In this document: one piece after another, positions 17,906 to 26,881 of the stretch
How positions within the stretch are numbered: the stretch's first letter is position 1
How the letters are laid out: each line of letters opens with the position of its first letter
Origin: Faecalimonas sp.
Lineage (GTDB): Bacteria; Bacillota; Clostridia; Lachnospirales; Lachnospiraceae
Direction: 5' to 3'
DNA: 64,000 nucleotides
Assembly (NCBI GenBank): GCA_029264305.1
Contig: JARICA010000009.1
Coordinates: 1 to 64,000, forward strand
The notes under the pieces: generated by a model
Told to the model about the DNA's origin: nothing
Seen by the model: the letters and a program-made list of their open reading frames with translations, nothing else
The model's database searches: none
Position numbers and translations under genes: made by a program

Positions 17906-18373
17906 ATGAAAAAACGTATATTCATAATAACAAGTTGTTTTCTAATGATTTTACTAGGTGGATCTTGTTTTTATATATGGGAAATTTACCATGTGCCGGC
18001 TAATCTTGAGTTACGCTCATGGTTTAGTGTGGATTTTGGACGTACCTTGATTTTTTTGTGGCAAATAGTAATAATCATTGGAACAATAGTTTTAGGGAAA
18101 CGATTTATTTCAAAACAAACTTTTCTGTTTCGTATATTTTATTATGTTATCTTAATTTTTTTTAGTGGTAGTATTTTTTTATATTTAACATGGAATTTTG
18201 TGAAAATTTCAGTTATAAATGATAAGGATATTGTGAATGAAGTAGGGAAATTAACAGTATATCATGATAGAGATATTTTAGAACCAGATGATTATGACTA
18301 TTTTCTATATGAGAAAAAAGGAATATTGTATCGCAAATATTTACGGGATATGATAGACGAAAAGGATTACTAA
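17906..18373 (+). CDS. Unknown membrane protein
   Basis: A 155-residue protein with four predicted helices (about 5-22, 45-62, 72-90 and 95-112) and a short charged C-terminal tail (LTVYHDRDILEPDDYDYFLYEKK). ATG at 17906 follows AAAAGGGG. No family is recognised. The C-terminal end may be frameshifted: an alternative frame overlapping its last codons continues in protein-like sequence to 18435. It lies 40 bases after the lipoprotein gene and is probably in the same transcript. Confidence 0.65.
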   Translation: MKKRIFIITSCFLMILLGGSCFYIWEIYHVPANLELRSWFSVDFGRTLIFLWQIVIIIGTIVLGKRFISKQTFLFRIFYYVILIFFSGSIFLYLTWNFVKISVINDKDIVNEVGKLTVYHDRDILEPDDYDYFLYEKKGILYRKYLRDMIDEKDY

Positions 18374-18435
18374 GAGATTTGAAAGCAGAAAGAGAGGACA
18401 TTGCTGGACTTGTTAAAGATATTTTAAAAGGTTGA
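18374..18435 (+). pseudogene. Probable coding remnant (C-terminal peptide)
   Basis: In a frame open from 18313 to the TGA at 18433-18435 the sequence reads RRKGLLRDLKAEREDI then AGLVKDILKG, a helical, charged peptide unlike random translation. No start or ribosome site serves it. It may be the original C terminus of the preceding gene after a frameshift in the GAAAAGG run near 18359, or a leftover of another gene. Low certainty. Confidence 0.35.
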
Positions 18436-18456
18436 GTGGTGAAAGGGGGAAAATAA

Positions 18457-18855
18457 ATGGATGCGATTAGTTCTTCTACAGGATTAGTATGGTTATTTAC
18501 TTTTATCTTTGCATCACCTATTTTCGTATTGCTTTTTTCAGCAATGATTTGGATGTATAAGAATTTTAAACGAATATCCTTTATTGCCTATATTGCTAAT
18601 ATAGTTTGTACTTTATCTATTTTATGGGTGGGGATTAGTAATATGGAAACATATTTCTCATTAAAAAATAACATATATAATTTATGTATAATAAACTGTA
18701 TTTTTATTTTAATAAGTATTGTATGTGTGCTTATTAGCATAGTTTATTATCGTAAAAATAGGGTAGTGAGTAATACGTTGATTAATATTGCTACTATATT
18801 ATCGGTGGTTGTTTGGTTTGCTATTATAAAAATGGTAAATATGTATAATTTCTGA
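18457..18855 (+). CDS. Unknown four-helix membrane protein
   Basis: A 132-residue, almost entirely hydrophobic protein with four predicted transmembrane helices (about 10-32, 40-60, 72-95, 105-127) and short basic loops (KNFKR, YRKNRV). GAAAGGGGG lies before the ATG. No motif or family is recognised, and the codon use is even more AT-rich than the housekeeping neighbours, with frequent ATA and TTA. It may be a small immunity- or stress-type membrane protein, but that is a guess. Confidence 0.65.
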   Translation: MDAISSSTGLVWLFTFIFASPIFVLLFSAMIWMYKNFKRISFIAYIANIVCTLSILWVGISNMETYFSLKNNIYNLCIINCIFILISIVCVLISIVYYRKNRVVSNTLINIATILSVVVWFAIIKMVNMYNF

Positions 18856-18873
18856 AAATTTATTCATCATCCA

Positions 18874-18902
18874 TTGACTGTTCTCTGTTTATAATATATA
18901 AT
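18874..18902 (+). promoter_or_regulatory. Predicted sigma-A promoter
   Basis: TTGACT, 17-base spacer, TATAAT, about 90 bases before the small membrane gene at 18992. The leader holds GCGCA...TGCGC followed by AGTTTTT (about 18935-18970), a weak attenuator-like hairpin. Confidence 0.7.
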
Positions 18903-18991
18903 GTACTAAATTTAATGAAAATAAAATAATTCAGCGCAATATTATCGAAAAAATAAATGCGCAGTTTTTGTTAAAAAGGAAGGTGTGCGAT

Positions 18992-19231
18992 ATGAAAAAT
19001 AAAAAACAGAGTTTACTTATAGCCAGTGATGTTGTGATTTTTATAGTTATTGGATTGCTTTTGTTTTATAAGATACTTCCGATTAATATTCTGTGCATAG
19101 CGCTTTTACCAATTATAATATTTTCTGATTATCGTGTATGGAAAGAAACTAAAAAAGTCTCAACTTTTTTATCTATTTTAATAAAATTTATTTATCTGAT
19201 CTTACTCATTTTAGTGCTATTCAAAAATTAG
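18992..19231 (+). CDS. Unknown small membrane protein
   Basis: A 79-residue protein with two or three hydrophobic helices (about 9-26, 30-45, 58-76) and a basic centre (RVWKETKKV). ATG at 18992 follows AAGGAAGGTG; the longer TTG start is unlikely because it would include that site. It has its own promoter and terminator, so it is a monocistronic unit. No family is recognised. Confidence 0.65.
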   Translation: MKNKKQSLLIASDVVIFIVIGLLLFYKILPINILCIALLPIIIFSDYRVWKETKKVSTFLSILIKFIYLILLILVLFKN

Positions 19232-19253
19232 TAATAATCAAAAAAATAATAAG

Positions 19254-19281
19254 CAAGGTGCTATCAATGGCACCTTGTTTT
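19254..19281 (+). terminator. Intrinsic terminator
   Basis: CAAGGTGC/GCACCTTG, 8-bp perfect arms with an 8-base loop, followed by TTTTAG. Confidence 0.85.
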
Positions 19282-19400
19282 AGATTGTGCATAATATAGT
19301 TAAAGGTATTGTTTTTATTAAAATATGTTTCTATAATCATTTCCTTATTATCTATCATTTATAAAAAAATCTATTAATTATTCTAGATGATTTGTCCCCG

Positions 19401-19429
19401 TTGTCTAAACTTTAATCCTATAGTATAAT
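19401..19429 (+). promoter_or_regulatory. Predicted sigma-A promoter
   Basis: TTGTCT, 17-base spacer, TATAAT, about 60 bases before the gene at 19488. Confidence 0.65.
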
Positions 19430-19487
19430 TTAAATATGGTTGTAACTATAACATAAAAAGAATGATATAGGATAAGGAAGTGAAATC

Positions 19488-19778
19488 ATGATAGATTTAA
19501 AAGGCATGATTAGTATACAACTACTAAAAAAAGAAGCATTTTGTGGAAGCGATGGGGAAATGCGTTACCGATTGTATAAAGAAGAAGTAGAGGAGGAAAC
19601 AAAACTTGCGGCAGCATATTGGTTTACACCATATTGTTGGCAAGTAACTCCAAAAGAAGATAAAATAGTACAATATTTTGAATTTAATACAGAAGGAATA
19701 TGTCAGGCAATAGAATGGCTGAATGGTATTTCAGAGGGAAGGAAGCAAGATGAGCAAGAAAAAAATTCGAATAATTAA
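19488..19778 (+). CDS. Unknown soluble protein
   Basis: A 96-residue protein with a compact, mixed sequence (MISIQLLKKEAFCGSDGEMRYRLYKEE, then AAAYWFTPYCWQVTPKEDK and FEFNTEGICQAIEWLNG) and a hydrophilic tail. No domain is recognised. GATAAGGAAG lies before the ATG. Its 3' end overlaps the next gene by 29 bases in another frame, so the two are probably one operon with a downstream rsmH-like gene. Confidence 0.7.
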   Translation: MIDLKGMISIQLLKKEAFCGSDGEMRYRLYKEEVEEETKLAAAYWFTPYCWQVTPKEDKIVQYFEFNTEGICQAIEWLNGISEGRKQDEQEKNSNN

Positions 19779-20151
19779 GAAAAACGATGAGTTTTCTATG
19801 GAATATCAGATCGGAGATGTTTTTGAGATAGATAGTACTTGGTACGGAGGAGTAAACGTACGAGGAGTGTCAGGAATTCCCGTATCTCTTGATCAAGATG
19901 AATATGAAGAAGTAAGCGAAAGAGAAAGTAGACCGATTGATGAATATTCTTATCGATTAGGAGCGATAGATTGTCTTTGTGAAATGGTGGCAGAAGGTGA
20001 AAAAAATCATGCTGTTAGTCGAAAATTTGACACCAAAGAAGAGAGAGATTATTCTGAGGAAGAAGTAAAGAAAATTTGTGAAAAATATGGTGTTTTATAT
20101 AAGAAAAAAGAGGAACATTTTTATATGTTTTTTATTGATGAAAAAAATTAA
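19750..20151 (+). CDS. Unknown soluble protein
   Basis: A 133-residue protein starting at ATG 19750 behind GAGGGAAGGAAG, which lies inside the upstream gene. The first half is beta-rich with a small-domain look (IRIIKKNDEFSMEYQIGDVFEIDSTWYGGVNVRG), and the second half is helical and acidic (DYSEEEVKKICEKYG). No family is recognised. The frame start at 19723 would place the ribosome site within coding sequence and is less likely. Confidence 0.7.
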   Translation: MSKKKIRIIKKNDEFSMEYQIGDVFEIDSTWYGGVNVRGVSGIPVSLDQDEYEEVSERESRPIDEYSYRLGAIDCLCEMVAEGEKNHAVSRKFDTKEERDYSEEEVKKICEKYGVLYKKKEEHFYMFFIDEKN

Positions 20152-20170
20152 AAATAGTACGAGGTAAATA

Positions 20171-21220
20171 ATGAAAGAACAGGAAAAACAACATAAAAGA
20201 CGTGTGAGATATAAGGGGACACATCCAAGAAATTATAAAGAAAGATATAAAGAGTTGCAGCCAGAAAAATATCCAGAAACGATAGAGAAAGTGATTCGTA
20301 AAGGAAGTACTCCTGTAGGAATGCATATTTCTATTTGTGTGAAAGAAATTTTAGAGTTTTTACAGATTCAGCCAGGCCAGAAAGGTTTAGATGCCACACT
20401 TGGTTATGGTGGACATACAAAGGAAATGCTTAAATGTTTAAATGGAGAAGGGCATATATATGCTTTGGATGTTGATACAGTAGAATCGGCTAAGACAAAA
20501 GAAAGATTACAGAATTTAGGATATGGCGAAGATATTTTGACGATTAAAAACATTAATTTTAGAGATATAGATAAAGTATGCGAAGAAGTTGGCAAATTCG
20601 ATTTTGTTTTAGCAGATTTAGGAGTTTCTTCAATGCAGATTGATAATCCAGAAAGAGGATTTACATACAAAAAAGAAGGACCATTAGATTTACGTTTAAA
20701 TCAGAAAAAGGGAACGTCAGCAGCAGAACGACTAAAAGAAGTGACGCAAGAAGAATTGGAAGGTATGTTGGTAGAAAATGCAGATGAGCCTTATGCACAT
20801 GAAATTGCAGAGAAAGTAATTGCAAAATTAAGACGAGGTGAATCGATTGATACAACGACAAAATTACAGCAGAGTATTGAAGAAGCATTAGAATTTATTC
20901 CGTTGAAAGAACGAAAAGAGGCGGTGAAGAAGTCTTGTCAAAGAACATTTCAAGCTTTACGTATCGATGTGAATAGTGAATTTGAAGTGTTATATGAATT
21001 TATGGAAAAACTTCCTAATGTATTGAATGAGGGTGGAAGAGTAGCTATTTTAACATTTCATTCGGGAGAGGATCGAATTGTAAAACGTGCTTTTAAAGAG
21101 TTGAAAAGAGCAGGTGTTTACAGCGATGTTGCAAATGATGTGATTCGTCCTTCCATAGAGGAGTGCAATTATAATAGCCGTGCAAGGTCAACAAAAATGA
21201 GATGGGCGATTAAAGCTTAA
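20171..21220 (+). CDS. Divergent RsmH-like methyltransferase
   Basis: A 349-residue member of the MraW/RsmH family, whose type enzyme N4-methylates C1402 of 16S rRNA. The AdoMet motif GLDATLGYGGHTKEM is near residue 76, FVLADLGVSSMQIDNPERGF near 143, PLDLRLNQKKGTSAAERL near 172 and the C-terminal FQALRIDVNSEFEVL and TFHSGEDRIVKRAF near 260-300. Differences from canonical RsmH are visible: a basic 45-residue N-terminal extension, HVPV replaced by TPVGMH, DMRMD by DLRLN and HSLEDR by HSGEDR. It is also not next to cell-division genes. It is therefore probably a second, specialised paralogue. Confidence 0.8.
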   Translation: MKEQEKQHKRRVRYKGTHPRNYKERYKELQPEKYPETIEKVIRKGSTPVGMHISICVKEILEFLQIQPGQKGLDATLGYGGHTKEMLKCLNGEGHIYALDVDTVESAKTKERLQNLGYGEDILTIKNINFRDIDKVCEEVGKFDFVLADLGVSSMQIDNPERGFTYKKEGPLDLRLNQKKGTSAAERLKEVTQEELEGMLVENADEPYAHEIAEKVIAKLRRGESIDTTTKLQQSIEEALEFIPLKERKEAVKKSCQRTFQALRIDVNSEFEVLYEFMEKLPNVLNEGGRVAILTFHSGEDRIVKRAFKELKRAGVYSDVANDVIRPSIEECNYNSRARSTKMRWAIKA

Positions 21221-21242
21221 AAGTGTATATGAAGAGGGTTAT

Positions 21243-21770
21243 ATGGAATTTGAAGAGTTGAGAAAAGAACATAAAATATTTGCTTATCACATAAGTCCAA
21301 GTTATGGAGTAGAGGGAGATGAAGGTGGATTTTCCATAGAAATATATGGGAATGGAAACTTAAGATATTGTACATATAAATTGTTTGAAGAAATTGATAC
21401 GCTAGAGATGTTTAAGCTTACGAAAGAGCAGATATATCAGCTGTTTAAGATTATACAGGAAAATGAAAAGAAATTGGAAGGTATACCAACGTATCTTGAA
21501 GATGGTAAAGAACATAAAAATTGCAATGAATTTGAGTTTTTAGGTTGTGGAAAGGTTTATACAGGAGATATTACAAAGACTTTTTTGCCGTTGGAGAGAT
21601 TGAAAAATAAGGAATATTATAAAATTTATAAGGAAACGATGAAGTGGAATAATCTTTTATATGATATTTTTGAGAAAGTATCTGTTTGTTTAAAAAAGGC
21701 GGGGATTTTTCTCACTTTCGAAAATTGTGAGTTAAGCGAAGATTGTAAAATCAGAGTAACATGGAAATGA
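21243..21770 (+). CDS. Unknown protein
   Basis: A 175-residue soluble protein, no domain recognised. The N-terminal half has a repeated aromatic/acidic pattern (FAYHISPSYGVEGDEGG, IEIYGNGNLRYCTYKLFEEID) and the rest is helical with scattered cysteines. GAGGGTT lies before the ATG. It sits between the RsmH-like gene and sbcD and reads in the same direction with short gaps, so it could be transcribed with either. Confidence 0.65.
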   Translation: MEFEELRKEHKIFAYHISPSYGVEGDEGGFSIEIYGNGNLRYCTYKLFEEIDTLEMFKLTKEQIYQLFKIIQENEKKLEGIPTYLEDGKEHKNCNEFEFLGCGKVYTGDITKTFLPLERLKNKEYYKIYKETMKWNNLLYDIFEKVSVCLKKAGIFLTFENCELSEDCKIRVTWK

Positions 21771-21784
21771 TGTAGGAGGAATAT

Positions 21785-22915
21785 ATGAAATTTATTCACT
21801 TGTCAGATTTACATATTGGAAAAAGAGTTAACGAATTTTCCATGATAGAAGAACAAAGATATATTTTGCAGCAAGTTATTGAGGTTGTCAAAGAAGAGAA
21901 ACCAGATGGTGTTTTTCTTGCTGGTGATATCTATGACAAACCAATTCCTTCTGCAGAGGCTGTGCAAGTGTTTGATACGTTTTTAAATGGACTTGCAAGG
22001 GAAAATGTTCCTGTATTTATTATAAGTGGAAATCATGATTCTCCAGAACGACTAGCTTTTGGAGGAAAATTACTAAAGAGTGCAGGAATATATGTGTCAC
22101 CTGTTTTTCGAGAAATTCCAAGTCCAATTACTTTATATGATGCGTATGGGGAAGTAAATATATATTTACTTCCATTTATTAAGCCTGCATATGTAAAACA
22201 GGTTTTACCAGAAATTCCTATAGAAACTTATCAGGATGCTGTACAGGCAGTTGTTGAACAAATGAACATTGATGAAAAAAAGAGAAATGTAATTTTAGCA
22301 CACCAGTTTGTGACAGGGGCATTCCGATGTGATTCGGAAGAAATCTCAGTAGGTGGAATGGACAATGTGGATGCATCTGTTTTTACTCCATTTGATTATG
22401 TGGCTCTTGGACATCTGCATGGAAAACAGAGCGTGGGAAGAGAAGAAGTACGTTATTGTGGAACATTATTAAAGTATTCTTTTTCTGAGAGTAAACAGAA
22501 AAAAACGATTACTATTGTGGAGATGAAAGAAAAAGGGCAGATAAATATTCGGGAAATTTCTGTGGTTCCTAAACATGATATGCGAGAAATTAAAGGAACG
22601 TATGATGAAGTTACAGCACTAGAATTTTATCGAGAGAGTAAAACAGATGATTATTTGCATATTACACTTACAGATGAAGAAGATATATTAGATGCAGTGA
22701 ACCGGCTTCGAGTGATTTATCCTAATATTATGAAAATGGATTATGATAATATAAGGACAAGAAATAAGCAGTGTGTGGGAGAAAGTAACCAAGTAGAAAA
22801 GAAGACGCCATCTGAATTATTTGGGGAACTTTACCTATTACAAAATAATCAAGAAATGTCTGCAGAGCAGAATGATTTTTTACAACGTTTGATTGAAAAA
22901 ATTTGGGAGGAATAG
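21785..22915 (+). CDS. sbcD: Nuclease SbcCD subunit D
   Basis: The metallophosphoesterase subunit of the SbcCD (Mre11-Rad50 type) complex, which opens hairpins and protein-blocked DNA ends. The 376-residue product shows the metal-binding motifs FIHLSDLHIGKR (residues 3-14), LAGDIYDKP near 41, SGNHDSPERLAF near 80, ILAHQF near 170 and GHLHGKQ near 208. It ends three bases before sbcC, so the two are coupled. The ribosome site is TAGGAGGA. Length and motifs match the family. Confidence 0.96.
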   Translation: MKFIHLSDLHIGKRVNEFSMIEEQRYILQQVIEVVKEEKPDGVFLAGDIYDKPIPSAEAVQVFDTFLNGLARENVPVFIISGNHDSPERLAFGGKLLKSAGIYVSPVFREIPSPITLYDAYGEVNIYLLPFIKPAYVKQVLPEIPIETYQDAVQAVVEQMNIDEKKRNVILAHQFVTGAFRCDSEEISVGGMDNVDASVFTPFDYVALGHLHGKQSVGREEVRYCGTLLKYSFSESKQKKTITIVEMKEKGQINIREISVVPKHDMREIKGTYDEVTALEFYRESKTDDYLHITLTDEEDILDAVNRLRVIYPNIMKMDYDNIRTRNKQCVGESNQVEKKTPSELFGELYLLQNNQEMSAEQNDFLQRLIEKIWEE

Positions 22916-22918
22916 CAT

Positions 22919-25645
22919 ATGAAACCATTACAATTGAAAATATCTGCATTTGGACCATATGCCGATGAAATCCATATTGATTTTACGCTTTTAGGAGAAA
23001 AAGGATTATATTTAATTACAGGTGATACTGGAGCTGGAAAAACAACAATTTTTGATGCTATAACATTTGCGTTGTATGGCGAGGCAAGTGGAAACAATCG
23101 AGATCCGAATATGCTTAGAAGTCAGTATGCTGAGGCCGGAACGCCAACTTTTGTTGAAATGCATTTTTTATATCGACAGCAAAAGTATGTGATTAGAAGG
23201 AATCCAGAATATAGGAGACCATTTAAAAAAGGTGGTGGTACAACACCTGAAAAAGCAGATGCGATACTTACTTTTCCAGATGGAAAAATTGTGACGAAAA
23301 CAAAAGAAGTAACGAAAAAGGTTACGGAATTAATTGGTCTTGATCGAAATCAGTTTACGCAGATTGCCATGATTGCACAAGGTGATTTTTTGAAATTACT
23401 TTTTGCAAAGACGGAAGAAAGAAGTAAAATATTTCGAGAAATTTTTGATACAAAAAAATATCAGATTTTACAGGATAAACTTAAATTAGAAAAGAATGCA
23501 TTAGATAAAGAATATCAGGATATTTCTAGGAGTATACGTCAATATTTAGATGGAGTTCAAGGGGAAATGGAAGAGCAGGGAACAGTAGAGGTTCTCTTGA
23601 ACAAGCTATCTTGCTTATTAGTGAGGGATAAAGAGAAAATAAACTCTATGACAAAAGAAATAGACGATATGGAAAAGAAATTGGAAAATTTAAATCGATA
23701 TATAGGAAAAGCAGAAACAGAGGAAAAGAATCGAAAAGATTTACAAAACTTAGAAGAAACTCTGCGTAAGCAGGAAGAAGAGTTGGTATTGGCAAAAAGG
23801 CGTTTTTTAGAAGAAAAACAAAAAGAAGTAGAGATAGAGAAGCTAGGTGCAGATATTATTTTAAGTGAAGAAAAATTACCTTTATATGATGAAGTAGATA
23901 GAGTAAAAACAGATTGCGGATCTTTGGAGAAACGTTTACAATCTATTGAAAATGAATTAGCCAAATCAGAAGAAAGAAAAGGAAAATATAATCGAAATAT
24001 AGTTTTAATGAAAGAAAGACTGGAACAACTTTCATCTGTGGGTGCAGAAAAAGTAAAATTGGACAATGAAAGAGAACTGTTAGAAGAGAAGAAAAATCAA
24101 GCTCGTTTATTAAAGAAGATGCTTGTGGAATACAAAAAACTTGAGAATAGGCTTTTAGAATTACATAAACAATATCAAACGGCTATAGAGAAAGGACAGA
24201 AAAAGCAACAAGAATATGACAGGATGGAAAGAAATTTTTTGGATTCTCAGGCAGGACTTTTGGCACAACAGTTAAAAGAAGGAGAACCATGTCTTGTATG
24301 TGGAGCGATTCATCATTTGAATCCAGCAAAAATTACGAAGAAAGTTTGTACGGAAGAAGAGTTAAGAGAAGCGAAAAAGCAGAGTGCAGTTCTTATGGAG
24401 AAGGCAACAAAACTTAGTGTAGAAGCTGGAAAAACAAAAGGTGAGATGGATACTGCGAAAAAAAATATTGAGGAGAGAGTAGAACAGATTTTTGGAAAAC
24501 AAGTGGAATCTGTTTATATAGAATTAGAAAAATGGATCAATGAATTGGCAAAAGCTGATGAGAAAATGAAAAATGAACTTGTGCTTTTAGAGGGACAGTT
24601 AGCAGAAAAGAACAAGTTTGAACAACAATTGCCCCAAGTAGAAAAAATGGAAAAAGAGGAAGAGCAAAAAGAAAAAGAGTGGGAAAAACTTCAAGTTCAG
24701 TATAGAACAGAATGCGAAAGTATGCAGCAGCAATTAATAAAATGGAAAGAAAGTCTTTTGTTTTCTTCTAAAGCAGAAATTGTAAGAGATATTGAGGAAA
24801 AACAGAAAAAAAGAAAAAAAATGAAAGATGCATACGAAAAGGCAAAACAGGAAATTGAAGAAATTTCTGGAAAAATAAAAGAAGAAAAAGCCAAAATAAA
24901 TACGTTAAAAAGTCAGTTGGAACATGAAATGGAATATTCTTTGCCTAAATTGCTGGCAGAACAAAAGGAATTTCAAGAAAAGAAAGCAAAGTTATCAAAA
25001 GAAAGAGAGAATATCGTTTCTGCGTATAATTCTAATGGACAAATAAAATTAGCTGTAGAGAAGCAATGGGGTGTATTAAAAGAAATAGAAAAAAAACAGA
25101 TTGTTGTAAAGTCTTTATCTGATACAGCAAATGGAAATGTATTGGGAAAAGATAAAATTATGTTGGAAACATATATACAAATTTCTTATTTTAATCGGAT
25201 TATTGCTCGTGCAAATACACGCTTTATGGTTATGTCTGGAGGACAATATGAACTTAAAAGAAGAGAAGAGACAAAAGATCAAAGAAGCCAGACGGGGTTA
25301 GAGTTAGATGTGATTGATCATTATAATGGTTCTATAAGAAATGTAAAAACGCTTTCTGGAGGAGAGGCTTTTCAAGCATCTTTATCACTGGCATTAGGCC
25401 TTTCAGATGAAATACAATCTTTAGCAGGAGGAATTCAACTAGATACCATGTTTATAGATGAAGGATTTGGTTCGCTTGATGAAGAGGCTTTGGAACAGGC
25501 AATGAAAGCATTATATCGTTTGGCTGATGGAAATAGGTTGGTTGGGATTATTTCCCATGTTTCCGAATTAAAAGAAAGAATAGAAAAACAAATTATTGTG
25601 AAAAAAGAAAAATCGCATGGAAGTAGTGTACGTGTGATTGGATAG
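22919..25645 (+). CDS. sbcC: Nuclease SbcCD subunit C
   Basis: The SMC-like ATPase of SbcCD. Walker A GDTGAGKTTIFD lies near residue 35, followed by a long coiled coil (about 170-700) interrupted by the zinc hook CLVCG near 460. The C-terminal ABC signature LSGGEAFQASLSLALGLS is near 813, and Walker B MFIDEGFGSLDEEALEQA near 844. The 908-residue length is in the usual range for Bacillota. The start is 3 bases after the sbcD stop, behind GGGAGGAAT. Coiled-coil bias toward Lys/Glu explains the many shadow frames in this region. Confidence 0.96.
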   Translation: MKPLQLKISAFGPYADEIHIDFTLLGEKGLYLITGDTGAGKTTIFDAITFALYGEASGNNRDPNMLRSQYAEAGTPTFVEMHFLYRQQKYVIRRNPEYRRPFKKGGGTTPEKADAILTFPDGKIVTKTKEVTKKVTELIGLDRNQFTQIAMIAQGDFLKLLFAKTEERSKIFREIFDTKKYQILQDKLKLEKNALDKEYQDISRSIRQYLDGVQGEMEEQGTVEVLLNKLSCLLVRDKEKINSMTKEIDDMEKKLENLNRYIGKAETEEKNRKDLQNLEETLRKQEEELVLAKRRFLEEKQKEVEIEKLGADIILSEEKLPLYDEVDRVKTDCGSLEKRLQSIENELAKSEERKGKYNRNIVLMKERLEQLSSVGAEKVKLDNERELLEEKKNQARLLKKMLVEYKKLENRLLELHKQYQTAIEKGQKKQQEYDRMERNFLDSQAGLLAQQLKEGEPCLVCGAIHHLNPAKITKKVCTEEELREAKKQSAVLMEKATKLSVEAGKTKGEMDTAKKNIEERVEQIFGKQVESVYIELEKWINELAKADEKMKNELVLLEGQLAEKNKFEQQLPQVEKMEKEEEQKEKEWEKLQVQYRTECESMQQQLIKWKESLLFSSKAEIVRDIEEKQKKRKKMKDAYEKAKQEIEEISGKIKEEKAKINTLKSQLEHEMEYSLPKLLAEQKEFQEKKAKLSKERENIVSAYNSNGQIKLAVEKQWGVLKEIEKKQIVVKSLSDTANGNVLGKDKIMLETYIQISYFNRIIARANTRFMVMSGGQYELKRREETKDQRSQTGLELDVIDHYNGSIRNVKTLSGGEAFQASLSLALGLSDEIQSLAGGIQLDTMFIDEGFGSLDEEALEQAMKALYRLADGNRLVGIISHVSELKERIEKQIIVKKEKSHGSSVRVIG

Positions 25646-25654
25646 TGAGGGAAA

Positions 25655-26809
25655 ATGAGATATACAGCACCACATTATTATTGCAAGTTTCAATGTACTG
25701 CGTCAGATTGTCCAGATACTTGTTGCGCTGGTTGGAAAATTGTAATTGATAAAAAAACGTTGAAAAAATATAAAAACATGGAAGGGGCTTTTGGAAATCG
25801 CCTTTATAATTCGATAGATTGGGAAGAAGAAACCTTTTTACAGTATAATGGAAGATGTGCTTTTTTGAATGAAGAAAATCTATGCGATATTTATACAGAA
25901 GCTGGAGAAAACATGTTTTGTAAAACTTGTCGTTTGTACCCAAGACATATAGAAGAATTTCAAGGGGAAAGAGAGATTTCTTTATCATTGTCCTGTATAG
26001 AGGCGGGGAAATTAATTTTGGGATGTAAAGAACCTGTAAAGTTTGTTTCTATAGAAAAAAATGTTCCTGAACGAGAGGATGAAACATTTGACTTCTTATT
26101 ATATGGAAAATTAATAGATACAAGAGAAGCAATCTTTCAGATTTTGCAAAACAGAAAAATGCCGATAAAACTTCGTTTATCAATGGTATTAGCGTTAGCA
26201 CATGATATGGAAATAAAAGTGCAAAAACAACAACTTTTTCAAGTGGATGATGTGTTGCAAAGATATACAGATGTACAGACTTTAGAGAAATTTGAAAAGA
26301 AAGTGCAACAATGTAGTTCTTGTGATGAAAATAGAAAACATGCTATGCAAGAAATATTTGGTGTATTCGAAAAATTTGAAGTGTTAGATTCGACATGGCC
26401 ATCCTATGTGCAAGAATTACAAAAAATACTTTTTGAACAAAGTGAAGAAGAATATACGAAAAACAGAAAACGTTTTTTGCAAGAAGTTTTGGAAAAAGAA
26501 GTATGGTCAGAACAATTGATGATATACTTTGTGTTTACATATTTTTGTGGTTCGGTTTATGATGGTAAAATTTATGCGAAAATGCAATTCGCCCTTGTCA
26601 GTACACTTTTGATTGAAGAATTAGCTATGGCAGTATGGAAACAAAATAGATTTAAATTATCATTTTTAGAATTTGTGGATATTGCTCATAAATATTCAAG
26701 AGAACTTGAACACTCGGATATTAATTTGAACTGTTTGGAAGAATTGGTAGGAGAGAAAGACTGTTTTGGGTTAAGAAACTTACTCGTGGTGATCAATGAA
26801 ATGGAATAG
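25655..26809 (+). CDS. fliB: FliB family protein (flagellin lysine N-methylase-like)
   Basis: A 384-residue protein of the FliB family. The N-terminal half has a dense Cys pattern: CKFQCTASDCPDTCCAGWK (about residues 9-27), then CAFLNEENLCDIY and FCKTCRLYPRH near 68-95, which suggests iron-sulfur or zinc binding. FliB in Salmonella methylates flagellin lysines, but members occur widely in Clostridia including non-motile strains. No flagellar gene is in the window; the gene follows sbcC by 9 bases. The flagellin role is thus uncertain here. The Cys-rich N terminus is more conserved than the helical C terminus. Confidence 0.85.
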   Translation: MRYTAPHYYCKFQCTASDCPDTCCAGWKIVIDKKTLKKYKNMEGAFGNRLYNSIDWEEETFLQYNGRCAFLNEENLCDIYTEAGENMFCKTCRLYPRHIEEFQGEREISLSLSCIEAGKLILGCKEPVKFVSIEKNVPEREDETFDFLLYGKLIDTREAIFQILQNRKMPIKLRLSMVLALAHDMEIKVQKQQLFQVDDVLQRYTDVQTLEKFEKKVQQCSSCDENRKHAMQEIFGVFEKFEVLDSTWPSYVQELQKILFEQSEEEYTKNRKRFLQEVLEKEVWSEQLMIYFVFTYFCGSVYDGKIYAKMQFALVSTLLIEELAMAVWKQNRFKLSFLEFVDIAHKYSRELEHSDINLNCLEELVGEKDCFGLRNLLVVINEME

Positions 26810-26881
26810 GAATTTTTTTAAGAATATGTTATAATATTTTGCAATATGGACGAGATGGATAGAGAGGAGATAAATTACGAA

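Noticed and set aside
25593-25988. Minus-strand frame of 131 codons across the sbcC-fliB boundary
   Set aside because: It overlaps two well-supported plus-strand genes, with no recognisable protein and no start context.
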